The position numbers and the translations under genes were made by a program. The notes under the pieces were generated by a model. The model worked only from the letters and a program-made list of their open reading frames with translations. It searched no databases and was not told where the DNA came from. Shown piece by piece: positions 54,315 through 62,566 of a stretch of DNA of 64,000 bases. The stretch comes from Sphingomonas sp. Leaf67. GTDB lineage: Bacteria; Pseudomonadota; Alphaproteobacteria; Sphingomonadales; Sphingomonadaceae. Where the stretch lies: assembly GCF_001421965.1 (NCBI RefSeq), contig NZ_LMLP01000021.1, forward strand, positions 186,001-250,000, written 5' to 3'. Within the stretch, counting starts at the first letter, position 1, and each line of letters begins with the position of its first letter.

Positions 54315-55156
54315 GCGAGCACGAATCCCTCATCCGAGTCCGTGGTCTCAAGAACCAGTTCGGCGACCAGGTCATCCACGAGGATCTTGACCTCGACGTG
54401 CGGCGGGGTGAAATCCTCGGCGTGGTCGGCGGGTCGGGCACCGGCAAATCGGTGCTGATGCGATCGATCATCGGCCTTCAGACGCCCGCCGCCGGCACGA
54501 TCGAGGTGTTCGGTGAGAACACGATCGGCCGCGAAGAGACCGAAGCGACCGAAATCCGCAAGAAATGGGGCGTGCTGTTTCAGGGCGGGGCGCTGTTCTC
54601 GACGCTGACCGTCGCCGAAAACGTGCAGGTGCCGCTGAAGGAATTCTACCCGAAGCTCAAACCTGCACTGCTTGACGAGATCGCCGGGTACAAGGTCGTG
54701 ATGACAGGTCTCCCCGCCAATGCCGGGCCGAAATACCCGTCGGAACTGTCGGGCGGGATGAAGAAGCGTGCCGGCCTCGCCCGTGCCCTCGCGCTCGATC
54801 CGCAATTGCTGTTCCTCGACGAACCGACCGCCGGCCTCGATCCGATCGGCGCGGCGGCGTTCGACGACCTCACCGCGTCGCTGCAGAAGACGCTGGGGCT
54901 GACCGTCTTTCTCATCACCCACGACCTCGACACGCTGCATGCCATCTGCGACCGCGTGGCGGTGCTGGCGGACAAGAAGGTCATTGCCGTCGGCACTATC
55001 GACGAACTGCTCGCGCTGGACCATCCGTGGATCCAGGAATATTTCAACGGACCCCGTGGCCGCGCCGCGACCGATGCGCAGGATCGCATCGCCGCCCGCA
55101 ACCACGACCGCGACGCCGGCGCAGAGCCGGCCTCGCTGCAAGCCCAGAGGCGCTGA
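54311..55156 (+). CDS. mlaF: MlaF-type lipid ABC transporter ATPase
   Basis: A 281-residue ATPase: Walker A VVGGSGTGKSVLMRSI near residue 38, Q-loop LFQGGALF near 84, signature LSGGMKKRAGLARAL near 144, Walker B LLFLDEPTAGLDP near 165, and the switch histidine in LITHDLDTLH near 205. The C-terminus is extended by about 30 residues rich in charged residues. ATG 54311 overlaps the mlaE stop; the stop shares a base with mlaD. Confidence 0.93.
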   Translation: MSEHESLIRVRGLKNQFGDQVIHEDLDLDVRRGEILGVVGGSGTGKSVLMRSIIGLQTPAAGTIEVFGENTIGREETEATEIRKKWGVLFQGGALFSTLTVAENVQVPLKEFYPKLKPALLDEIAGYKVVMTGLPANAGPKYPSELSGGMKKRAGLARALALDPQLLFLDEPTAGLDPIGAAAFDDLTASLQKTLGLTVFLITHDLDTLHAICDRVAVLADKKVIAVGTIDELLALDHPWIQEYFNGPRGRAATDAQDRIAARNHDRDAGAEPASLQAQRR

Positions 55157-56121
55157 TGGAAACCCGGTCGAACCATGTCCTTGTCGGCGCGGTGGTGCTG
55201 ATCCTGCTGGTCATGCTGGCGCTGTTCACCGTGTGGCTCGCCCGTATCGGCGGTGGCAGTGAAAAGGAATATGACGTCTTCTTCAAACAGGCCGTCGACG
55301 GCCTTGCCAAGGGGTCGCCGGTATCGTTTTCGGGTGTCCCCTCGGGGCAGGTCGAGGATATCGCCCTGTGGCCGAAAGACCCGCAATTCGTCCGCGTCCG
55401 GATCAAGGTGAAGGACGAGACCCCGGTCCTGCTCGGCACGACCGCGACGATCGTCGGCAGCTTCACCGGTGTGTCGACGATCACGCTGGACGGCGCGGTC
55501 AAGGGCGCGCCGCCGATCACCTGTCCTGCAGCGAACGCCGAACAGTCGTGCCCGATGGGCGTGCCGGTCATTCCGCCCAAGGCCGGCGGCGTCGCGGCCT
55601 TGCTCAGCTCCGCGCCGCAGCTGCTCGAACGCGTCACCACCCTGACCGAGCGGCTGGCTGACGTCCTGTCCGACCGCAACCAGAATTCGATCGCCGCGAT
55701 CCTCGACAGCACCAACCGGCTGACCGATGCTTTGGCCGATCGCGGGCCGGAAATCGCCGCGACGTTGGCGGAAACGAGGATCGCGATCCAGCGCGCGGGC
55801 GTTGCCTCGCAACAGATTGGTGACCTGGCGGCGACGACCAACGGCGTGCTGGCCAACGACATCCAGCCGACGATCCAGCAGCTCAATCGCACCATCGCCA
55901 GCGCGCAGAAGAGCGCCGACACGCTGAACGACGCGATCGGCGATGCGAAGCCGGGGCTGCAGGCGTTCAGCAAGCAGACCATCCCGCAGGTCAACCAGCT
56001 GGTCGGCGATCTGCGCGCGATGACCGGCGCGCTCGCCTCGGTCGCGGAAAAGGTCGATCAGGGTGGCGCGACCGCGCTGGTCGGCCGCTCGAAGCTGCCC
56101 GACTACGACCCCAAGAAGTGA
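55156..56121 (+). CDS. mlaD: MlaD-type MCE-domain lipid-binding protein
   Basis: A 321-residue membrane-anchored protein: N-terminal helix (VGAVVLILLVMLALFTVWLA near 10), one MCE domain (about 38-130: AVDGLAKGSPVSFSGVPSGQ, then GTTATIVGSFTGVSTITLDG) and a long helical tail (180-300) with coiled-coil character that probably forms the periplasmic tunnel. Two cysteines (CPAANAEQSCP near 123) may form a disulfide. Linked by one shared base to mlaF. Confidence 0.92.
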   Translation: METRSNHVLVGAVVLILLVMLALFTVWLARIGGGSEKEYDVFFKQAVDGLAKGSPVSFSGVPSGQVEDIALWPKDPQFVRVRIKVKDETPVLLGTTATIVGSFTGVSTITLDGAVKGAPPITCPAANAEQSCPMGVPVIPPKAGGVAALLSSAPQLLERVTTLTERLADVLSDRNQNSIAAILDSTNRLTDALADRGPEIAATLAETRIAIQRAGVASQQIGDLAATTNGVLANDIQPTIQQLNRTIASAQKSADTLNDAIGDAKPGLQAFSKQTIPQVNQLVGDLRAMTGALASVAEKVDQGGATALVGRSKLPDYDPKK

Positions 56122-56144
56122 CGCGGAAGACAAGGATGCGCCCC

Positions 56145-56723
56145 ATGAAGAAGCTGTCGGTTCTGCTGCTCCTGCCGCTTGCCGGGTGCATCCGCTTCGG
56201 TGCCGAACCGCCGCCCGCGCTGCTGACGCTGGCCCCCGCCGCCCCGATCGCGGCCGGTGCGACGCAGAGTTCGGCACAGGCGCGTTCGATCACCGTGCAG
56301 GTACCGGTCGTGCCGCAGGAACTGGCGGTGACGCGCGTGCCGGTGCAGTCGAGCGCGACCAGCATCGCCTATGTCAAGGAAGCGCAATGGGTCGAACCGC
56401 CCGCGCGCCTGTTCGCACGGCTGCTGTCCGATACGCTGACGTCGCGCGCGAACATGGTGGTGCTGAGCACGCGGCAGGGTTTTGCCGATCCAGGTGCGCA
56501 ATTGAACGGCGAACTGCGCGAATTCGGCATCGATGCCGGGCGCAGCGAAGCGGTGGTCGTCTATGATGCGACCCTGCAGCGCGCCGGGTCGACCACGTTC
56601 GAAAAGCGCCGCTTCGAGGCGCGCGCGCCGGTCGCGACGATCGACGCGAACAGCGTCGGTCCGGCGATCAATCAGGCCGCGAACACCGTTGCGACCGCCG
56701 TCGCCGACTGGGTCCGGGGCTGA
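56145..56723 (+). CDS. ABC-type transport auxiliary lipoprotein
   Basis: A 192-residue lipoprotein from ATG 56145 (AAGACAAGG upstream; the longer frames from 56118 and 56136 have worse signals). Signal and lipobox KLSVLLLLPLAGC, then the ABC_trans_aux (PF03886, PqiC-like) domain: YVKEAQWVEPPARLFARLLSD near 80, FGIDAGRSEAVVVYDATLQR near 125. It completes the Mla-type operon at the outer membrane side, in place of MlaA or MlaC. Confidence 0.85.
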   Translation: MKKLSVLLLLPLAGCIRFGAEPPPALLTLAPAAPIAAGATQSSAQARSITVQVPVVPQELAVTRVPVQSSATSIAYVKEAQWVEPPARLFARLLSDTLTSRANMVVLSTRQGFADPGAQLNGELREFGIDAGRSEAVVVYDATLQRAGSTTFEKRRFEARAPVATIDANSVGPAINQAANTVATAVADWVRG

Positions 56724-56735
56724 TCGCGGCCCGGC

Positions 56736-57350
56736 ATGGCACTGCATAGCTGGCTGCTCTTCGTCGCGGCGGTGGTCGTGCTGTGCGGCACGCCCGGACC
56801 GAACATGCTCCATGTTCTGACGCGCAGCGTGACGCTCGGCTGGCGCGGTAGCCTGCCGGCGATGGCAGGCTGCCTGACCGCGCTCATCGGCGTGTTGATG
56901 GCGTCGGCGGCGGGATTGGCGGCGCTGCTGACGGCGGTACCGGGACTTTTCGACATGCTGCGCTATGCCGGTGCCGCCTATCTGGCATGGCTCGGTTTCC
57001 GCGCGATCGCGGCGCGGTCGGCACCGCTGGACGTCGCACCCGACACCATACCGTCCGGCCATTTGTTCCGCGGTGGTTTTCTGGTCGGGATCAGCAACCC
57101 CAAGCTGTTGCTGTTCGCAACCGCCTTCCTTCCGCAGTTCGTCGATCCTGAGGGTCCGCAGCCGGTGCAGTTCGCCATTCTGGTCGCGACGTTCGCGGTG
57201 GTCGAATGCCTGTGGTACGCCGCCTATGCGGTGGGCGGTCGCTCCCTCGCGCGCCATCTGACCCGTCCGCGCGTCCGCCGCTGGTTCGACCGCGCGACCG
57301 GCGGCATTTTCATCGGCTTCGGCGCGGCGCTGCTCGTTTCGCGCGTCTGA
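56736..57350 (+). CDS. LysE/RhtB-family amino acid exporter
   Basis: A 204-residue inner-membrane protein with six hydrophobic segments. The LysE signature GTPGPNMLHVLTRSVTLGWR is near residue 17 and RGGFLVGISNPKLLLFATAF near 110. It exports amino acids or related compounds; substrate cannot be told. Starts 12 bp after the lipoprotein gene, so may be read from the mla operon, and converges with the PPIase gene 3 bp away. Confidence 0.85.
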   Translation: MALHSWLLFVAAVVVLCGTPGPNMLHVLTRSVTLGWRGSLPAMAGCLTALIGVLMASAAGLAALLTAVPGLFDMLRYAGAAYLAWLGFRAIAARSAPLDVAPDTIPSGHLFRGGFLVGISNPKLLLFATAFLPQFVDPEGPQPVQFAILVATFAVVECLWYAAYAVGGRSLARHLTRPRVRRWFDRATGGIFIGFGAALLVSRV

Positions 57351-57353
57351 TCG

Positions 57354-58217
57354 CTATCTTGCGGGCGTCGGCCGGACTGGCGGCATGGCGTTACAGATGT
57401 CCGCCCCGCCCGCCGGTACTTCGAAAAAGGGCGGCTCGCGATTTTCGCGCCCTTTTACCCATGCGGCATAGCGGATATTGTCGACAGCGCGATACTGGAA
57501 ATGGGGCCGCTCCCCTGCCGGAATCTCGCTGGCCAGCCGCACCGACCGGATCGGCGTCGCCGTTTGATCGGGCGCGTAAAATCCCATCGTGCCGGTGCCG
57601 CGCGGCAGCGACGACAGAACCTCCATCCCCTCGACCACGCGCCCGACCAGTGCGATATTGCGGTCGAGATGGCGCGGGCCATGGCCGATTACCGCATAGA
57701 GTTCGGCACCGCTTCCGGTGCTCGGCGCCATATCGCGTCCGACGCCGACCATCGTATAACAGTGCGTCAGCCACGCCCCCTTGCCATCGCTCGCCACCGG
57801 CCAGCCATCGGCGCTATGCCCACTCTTCGCGGCATATGGATCGCGCCGCGTCATCTGCGTGACCGCATCATAGCGGCCGGTCACATATTCGGCCGGGGGA
57901 TTGGCGACGACGCCGGCCGGCAAAGGCTTCTTCTCGGTGACGTCGCCCCACTGCGCGACATAATTGTCCTGGACGCGGTACACCGAGCTGCCGTCCCACC
58001 AATGCGCCCGTGCCAGCTTGCGCAGATTGTCGACATGGACCGGCGCATAGCGCGGCGCCAGCCGGATCACGACCCGCTTGTCCCCGGCCAGCGTCATCAC
58101 GAGCAGTTCGTCGTCGGGGATCGTCCGCCAGTCGCTGTCGACCGGATCGGCCGGTGTCGGCGGGGCGGCGGGGGCGGCGGCCTGAAGCAGCGCGGCAATC
58201 AGCGAGACGAAATGCAT
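57354..58217 (-). CDS. Cyclophilin-type peptidyl-prolyl isomerase, exported
   Basis: A 287-residue protein from ATG 58217 with a signal-like N-terminus (FVSLIAALLQAAAPAAPP) and a cyclophilin domain (about 35-270): VVIRLAPRYAPVHVDNLRKL near 50, GSSVYRVQDNYVAQWGD near 77, HLDRNIALVGRVVEGMEVLS near 185. The family's catalytic arginine is replaced or shifted (SSVYRVQ), as in divergent cyclophilins, so activity may be low. Its position next to tRNA-Ser marks the end of the conserved chromosome segment. Confidence 0.82.
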   Translation of the reverse strand: MHFVSLIAALLQAAAPAAPPTPADPVDSDWRTIPDDELLVMTLAGDKRVVIRLAPRYAPVHVDNLRKLARAHWWDGSSVYRVQDNYVAQWGDVTEKKPLPAGVVANPPAEYVTGRYDAVTQMTRRDPYAAKSGHSADGWPVASDGKGAWLTHCYTMVGVGRDMAPSTGSGAELYAVIGHGPRHLDRNIALVGRVVEGMEVLSSLPRGTGTMGFYAPDQTATPIRSVRLASEIPAGERPHFQYRAVDNIRYAAWVKGRENREPPFFEVPAGGADICNAMPPVRPTPAR

Positions 58218-58307
58218 CGCGCCATCCTGCCCACCGTGCGCCGTCCCCGCAACTCCCGCTTGCACGAAACCCCGCCGCGCCCTAGGGAACCCACCTTCCG
58301 GCAATGC

Positions 58308-58398
58308 GGAGCGGTGGCCGAGTGGTCGAAGGCGCTCGCCTGGAAAGTGAGTATACGCCAAAAGCGTATCGAGGGTTCGAATCCCTCCCGCTCCGCCA
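58308..58398 (+). tRNA. tRNA-Ser(GGA)
   Basis: The 91-nt gene folds as a class II tRNA: acceptor stem GGAGCGG/CCGCTCC, discriminator G, encoded CCA end, T-arm GGGTTCGAATCCC, anticodon loop CTGGAAA (anticodon GGA, reading UCC and UCU), and a long variable arm (TATACGCCAAAAGCGTATC) diagnostic of serine. Confidence 0.96.
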
Positions 58399-59247
58399 CC
58401 AAGTCGTTGTTTTTAATTAAAATTATTCCGGAACCTAGGTTCCGAATTGTACGAATTTGGCCTCTCTCGGTACCTAATTCACGAGATTCGAGGGCCTTTT
58501 CTCCAGCGGTACGCTTTACAAGTAAATTTCTCGCGATTTCGGTGACTTACAAGAACCGATATCGATCGTTCGAAATGTAATGGGCTCCGCCAAGACTTCG
58601 TAAGTAACTGACCAAATCGGATAACTCAGCCGGAAGGCGCGCCTTTCCGCGCCATTCCCGTTCAGTTCGGTAGTGCGGAGAGCCGTCCGATACCCATCGA
58701 TACGGGGTTTGGGGGAGGTTTTCTCTGCGGCAGTCGCATGCAGTACGGTTCCAGTCCTGATGCATTTTCATATTGGTTGATCGCATCCGCGTCTGCAGGG
58801 CCGCCGGTTCCCGTCTTGCCGCACCGGAAACGTCCCGGATCAAAGGCTTCGGTTATGCGGCGGTAGCGGACGAAATCTTCGCGTTGTGTTGTCCTTCAGG
58901 ATCAGACCGTGTTTCCCCGGTAAACGGCATCTGGCCTCTTTCGACGAGCGTTTCCGCATTTCAATTTTTCTGCGCAGATTTCTGATGACGAAGAACGCGT
59001 TCCTGCATTCCAAGTACCTGCACTGGAACCACTTTTACGCCAACAATGACATGATTTCGGTTGCACAAGAGCAGGGCGCTTGCAGGTATTCCATGCAGTT
59101 TTGCAGGCAGGGTTCAGGCCTGCAGCGCCCTGCAGCGTCAAATGACGCATTTCCAGTGTTTCGTCCCGGTTTTCCGGGCGTTTCCAGAGGTGTTGTACTG
59201 ATATTAACCGATACCCTGAATTTGCCGCTGTCAGTCCCGGACGAGGC
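58399..59247. other. AT-richer region downstream of tRNA-Ser
   Basis: About 850 bp with clearly lower GC than the preceding chromosome and no convincing gene (short frames of 70-135 codons show no family). It begins with two palindromes, TTTTAATTAAAA (58411-58422) and a 16-bp one (58429-58444). The setting, just after a tRNA 3' end, fits the attachment side of an integrated element, but I find no integrase and no second copy of the tRNA end in the window. Confidence 0.5.
58429..58444. promoter_or_regulatory. 16-bp perfect palindrome CGGAACCTAGGTTCCG
   Basis: Perfect dyad 31 bp after the tRNA-Ser CCA end, with partial extension ATT/AAT across one extra C. Could be a regulator or recombinase site of the adjacent element, or a 3' processing hairpin of the tRNA transcript. 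Confidence 0.4.
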
Positions 59248-59694
59248 TTATTCAGGCGGGCTGTCGTCGAGAGTATCGAGCAACATTTCGTAGAACGTCG
59301 TGGCGCGGCGATCGAGTTCGCCGGCCTCAGCCGACGCCGCGACCACCCGCAGCCGTTCGAGATTCTCCTCAAGTCGCGTAACTGCAGGCAAGGGTGGCGT
59401 ATCGGGTGCGGGGTCCGAACTGGCAGCAGCAGCCCTGTGGACAAGCCGTATAAAGTCCATCACCGCTGCCCGCCGGTAAACCCGCCCGGCAGCAAGCCGG
59501 CGGACCTGGGCTTCGTACAGGGTGACCACACGCCGCCCACGACCCCGCGGGATCGAAACCGGGACGTTGGCCGTGGCCAGCACGATCCGGAAAACATCCT
59601 CCTGCCGCAGGGGACCCACCGACGCCGGACGTTCGCCGGGGCTGTCTTCGCAGGGAGGTTTCACGGCAGATCCGCCAATGACGTTGCGTTCCAT
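59248..59694 (-). CDS. DUF5681-like hypothetical protein (148 aa)
   Basis: A basic, helical protein. The middle (RQEDVFRIVLATANVPVSIP near residue 30, then RRVVTLYEAQVRRLAAGRVY near 55) resembles the conserved part of DUF5681 proteins, which are found in prophages and genomic islands next to DNA methyltransferase genes. It starts 2 bp after the next DUF5681-like gene and appears to be a diverged tandem relative (both share a YEA-VR-LA motif). Function unknown. Confidence 0.6.
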   Translation of the reverse strand: MERNVIGGSAVKPPCEDSPGERPASVGPLRQEDVFRIVLATANVPVSIPRGRGRRVVTLYEAQVRRLAAGRVYRRAAVMDFIRLVHRAAAASSDPAPDTPPLPAVTRLEENLERLRVVAASAEAGELDRRATTFYEMLLDTLDDSPPE

Positions 59695-59696
59695 CG

Positions 59697-60041
59697 TTAA
59701 CGGCCTCGGTCCCTGCGAGCCCGGTCCTGCTCCCGGCGGGCCTCGCTCCGTTCAAGTGCCTCGAGATCACGGGCCGCGTCGGCGGTGTGCTCCACGAAGT
59801 CACGGGTCGCCAGCCGGTACGCCGAATCGCCTTTCGCCAGCGTCCGTACAGCATTCTCATACCGGGTGACCGGCTTGCCGTCCTTGAAGCCGACCACTTC
59901 GGACGCCACCCGAAGGTCAGTCCGAAGTATATCTCTCAGGGTAAGCAGCGGGTCAGGCTTCCTCAGCCTCGCACCAGCGGCGTTCCCGGACTGTCCTTCA
60001 GCAAACTGACCGCCGGGCCTGCGCCTGATCTGTTCGCTCAT
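59697..60041 (-). CDS. DUF5681-domain protein (114 aa)
   Basis: The N-terminus RRRPGGQFAEGQSGNAAGAR (residues 6-25) is the signature of DUF5681, normally GRFAPGQSGNPAGR. RYENAVRTLAKGDSAYRLAT follows near 79 and the tail is strongly charged. The ATG overlaps the stop of the truncated methyltransferase (ATGA), so this was one operon: methyltransferase, DUF5681, DUF5681-like. Such cassettes are mobile-element cargo. Confidence 0.72.
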   Translation of the reverse strand: MSEQIRRRPGGQFAEGQSGNAAGARLRKPDPLLTLRDILRTDLRVASEVVGFKDGKPVTRYENAVRTLAKGDSAYRLATRDFVEHTADAARDLEALERSEARREQDRARRDRGR

Positions 60042-60484
60042 GCCGCGTCCTCCAGTGCAAGTTCACCGAGCCGCTCGATCTCGGCGTTGCGACGCGCGTA
60101 GACATCGGCGAAGGTTTCACCGGTCGCTTCCAGAACGGCCTTGCCGCGCGCAATCTTCTGCCAGCGGCGAATGGTGACGGCACAGAAGGTCGGCTCATAC
60201 TCGATCAGTCTGGCGCGCCGGCCCGTCTTGTGGGCGGCGATCAGCGTTGAGCCCGAGCCACCAAAGGGGTCAAGGACGATCTCTCCACGCTTCGAAGTGT
60301 CCTTGATCGCGTCCATGATCATCGTAACCGGCTTGACCGTCGGATGCAGGGCAAGCTCGGCATCGTGGCCGGTTTTGGTCGCTCCCCGGTAGTTCCAGAT
60401 GTTGGTCCGGTAACGACCGTTCCTGCCGAGCTGCACGGTGTTGAGGTGCGGTGCCTCGCCAACCTTCCAGACGAACACCAGTTC
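60038..60484 (-). pseudogene. DNA methyltransferase, 5' part removed by IS6-family element
   Basis: The 148 remaining codons encode the C-terminal part of a site-specific N6-adenine (or N4-cytosine) methyltransferase of the ParB-linked prophage type: PTVKPVTMIMDAIKDTSKRG near 64 of the fragment, the SAM-binding motif DPFGGSGSTLIAAHKTGRRA near 88, and IARGKAVLEATGETFADVYA near 123. The catalytic (N/D)PPY motif, which precedes this part, is gone: the frame runs straight into the IS6-family element at 60485. So it cannot methylate DNA. Confidence 0.75.
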
Positions 60485-61326
60485 GGGCACCGTCAAAGCA
60501 AATGCACCTGCTGGCAATATGGCTGCGAGCGGGTAGGGCAGGGGCATGCCCCGTGCCCGCAAGCCAGCCAGTCCGTTTCGCTGCTTCAACTCGTCGCCGG
60601 AGGTGATCCGGCTGGTGGTGCTGATGTACGTGCGCTTTCCGCTGTCGCTGCGCAACGTGGAGGACCTGCTGTTCGAGCGCGGGATCGACATCTGTCATGA
60701 GACGGTGCGGCTGTGGTGGAACCGCTTTGGGCCCATGTTCGCCAGCGATATCCGGCGGCAGCGGGTCAGCCGGATGCGCGGGTTCCGCCACTGGCGGTGG
60801 CACCTCGACGAGATGTACGTAAAACTGAACGGCGAAATGGTCTACCTCTGGCGTGCGGTGGACCAAGAAGGCGAGGTGCTGGAGAGCTATGTCACCAGAA
60901 CGAGGGACAAGGCTGCAGCCCTGACGTTCATGAAAAAGGCGCTGAAACGCCATGGAGCGCCGGACAAGATCACGACCGACGGTCTGCGGTCCTACCGCGC
61001 CGCGATGAACGATCTGGGCAACGCCGACCGGCAGGAGGCCGGCCGCTGGGCCAACAACCGGGTCGAGAACAGCCACCTGCCGTTTCGACGACGGGAGCGG
61101 GCGATGCAGCGCTTCCGGCAGATGAAGACGCTACAGAAGTTCGCCTCGGTCCACGCCAACATCCACAACCACTTCAGTCTGGAACGCCACCTTATCGACC
61201 GTCAAACCTACCGGGAACGACGCTCCGCCGCGCTGGCGGAGTGGCAGTCGCTCGTCAGCTGAAGGCTGACCTCAAAGACCGAACTGCATCATGTAGAGAG
61301 CGGTTCGCATTAGACTGACAGCACCC
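60485..61326 (+). mobile_element. IS6-family insertion sequence
   Basis: An 842-bp element inferred from its transposase and from where both neighbouring genes lose homology. The ends are weak inverted repeats, GGGCACCGTCAA on the left and (reverse complement of the right end) GGGTGCTGTCAG: 8 of the first 11 bases agree. The 8 bp flanking the two ends, ACCAGTTC and TCGCTGTT, are not a target duplication. Size is normal for IS6. Ends are inferred, not mapped. Confidence 0.65.
60546..61262 (+). CDS. IS6-family DDE transposase
   Basis: A 238-residue intact transposase: N-terminal DNA-binding part (DLLFERGIDICHETVRLWWN near residue 40), then the catalytic DDE: D in RWHLDEMYVKLNG near 84, D in ITTDGLRSYRAAM near 145, and E in SHLPFRRRERAMQRF near 179. 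The gene occupies most of the 842-bp element. No frameshift, so the copy may be active. Confidence 0.9.
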   Translation: MPRARKPASPFRCFNSSPEVIRLVVLMYVRFPLSLRNVEDLLFERGIDICHETVRLWWNRFGPMFASDIRRQRVSRMRGFRHWRWHLDEMYVKLNGEMVYLWRAVDQEGEVLESYVTRTRDKAAALTFMKKALKRHGAPDKITTDGLRSYRAAMNDLGNADRQEAGRWANNRVENSHLPFRRRERAMQRFRQMKTLQKFASVHANIHNHFSLERHLIDRQTYRERRSAALAEWQSLVS

Positions 61327-62088
61327 TCGCTGTTGATCCAAGTCGCGGGCCGCAACATCCTTACCGATCCGGTCTGGTCAGAGCGGGCGAGCCCGTTCCG
61401 CCGCATCGGACCGAAGCGGGTGACAGCGCCGGGCATCGCGTTCAACGACCTGCCGCCAATCGATTTCGTGCTGCTCAGCCACGGTCATTACGATCATCTC
61501 GATGTCGCGACATTGCAGCGGCTGCACGCGGTCCACGATCCGCTGATGGTAATGCCGCTCGGAAACGATGCCGTCGTGCGGGCGGCCGTGCCTGCGGCCC
61601 GCTGCGTCACCGGCGACTGGTGGGACCGCTTGGCGCTCGGTGACGAGATCGCGACGACCGTGACGCCCGCCTATCACTGGTCGAACCGCTGGCCAAGCGA
61701 CACGCGAATGATGCTGTGGGGCGGCCACTACCTGGAGACACCCGCCGGCGCGATCTGGTTCGTCGGCGACACCGGCTATGGCGATGGTCGCATCTTCGGC
61801 GAGATCCGTGGGCACCTCGGGGCACCCGATGTCGCGCTGATCCCGATTGGTGCCTATGCGCCACGCTGGTTCATGGCGGCGCAGCATGTCGACCCCGTCG
61901 AGGCAGTGCGGATCTTCTGCGATGTTGGTGCAGATCGAGCGCTCGGCATTCACTGGGGGACGTTCCAACTCACCGACGAGGCGCGTGGAGCACCGGTCGA
62001 GGAATTGTCCGCAGCGCTAGAGGTAGCTGGCGTCGCGCCCGAGCGGTTTGTGGCGGCTGAAGCAGGCGAATTCTTCCACTTCTCCTGA
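61327..62088 (+). pseudogene. MBL-fold hydrolase, N-terminus removed by IS6-family element
   Basis: The 253 codons left begin at the IS boundary with SLLIQVAGRNILTDPVWSER, the usual residue 60-80 region of UlaG/NAPE-PLD-type MBL hydrolases, so the first part is missing. The metal site is intact: HGHYDHLD near residue 51 of the fragment, with further ligands in GDTGYGD near 145 and GIHWGTF near 208. It could be translated from the internal TTG 61333, but a usable ribosome site is not evident. Confidence 0.7.
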
Positions 62089-62126
62089 ACCAAGTGATTG
62101 CTTGGCTGGCAATGTTACTGCATCTT

Positions 62127-62355
62127 TGAGCCGCGCCGGGTTTGTCGGAGGCTCCAACTCCAGAGAAGGTGGAGCCATGACAAGCAACACGACGAACAAA
62201 TTTGCGTTAAAGGTCCGCGAGCGTGCGGTGCGGATGGTATCCGATGATGAGCGCGATCACCTCTCGCGGTGGGCGGCGCTGGTGTCCCCACTGAGGTTGC
62301 TGGCAAAGTGAAGGCGCTGGAACGCGAGGTTCGCGAACTGCGGCAAGGCACCTTT
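62127..62355 (+). mobile_element. IS3-family remnant (left end and orfA fragment)
   Basis: The left inverted repeat reads TGAGCCGCGCCGGGTTTGTC, as in IS3-group elements, and ATG 62177 opens an orfA start (MTSNTTNKFALKVRERAVRM, then VSDDERDHLSRW). After about 35 codons the frame shifts: VPTEVAGKVKALEREVRELR of the orfA coiled-coil region appears in another frame up to 62345. OrfB and the right end are absent. A dead fragment. Confidence 0.65.
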
Positions 62356-62462
62356 AATTCCCCATATGGCGCAACTACTCGGGGAACGGAGGTAGAACGG
62401 CAAAAAGTCCTTCGGCTGCCAGTTCCCGCAGTCGGAGAAGCAAAATCGACTTATTAGCCGCC

Positions 62463-62502
62463 GATCCGCCGATCCGCCGATCCGCCGATCCGCCGATCCG
62501 CC
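62463..62502 (+). repeat. Octanucleotide tandem repeat (GATCCGCC)5
   Basis: Five perfect copies of GATCCGCC, followed by one degenerate copy (GCATCGCC to 62510). It lies 65 bp beyond the 3' end of the minus-strand membrane gene, in non-coding DNA. Copy number may vary by slippage. Confidence 0.85.
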
Positions 62503-62566
62503 GCATCGCCACGCGACTAGCGTCAGACCAGGAAACAGCGAGCCCGCTGATCGACGCGCGTCGGCG

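Noticed and set aside
58886..59293. 135-codon plus-strand frame after tRNA-Ser
   Set aside because: Overlaps the end of the minus-strand DUF5681-like gene, no family and atypical composition.
62463..62510. CRISPR-like array
   Set aside because: The repeats are 8 bp and directly adjacent with no spacers; this is a simple tandem repeat.
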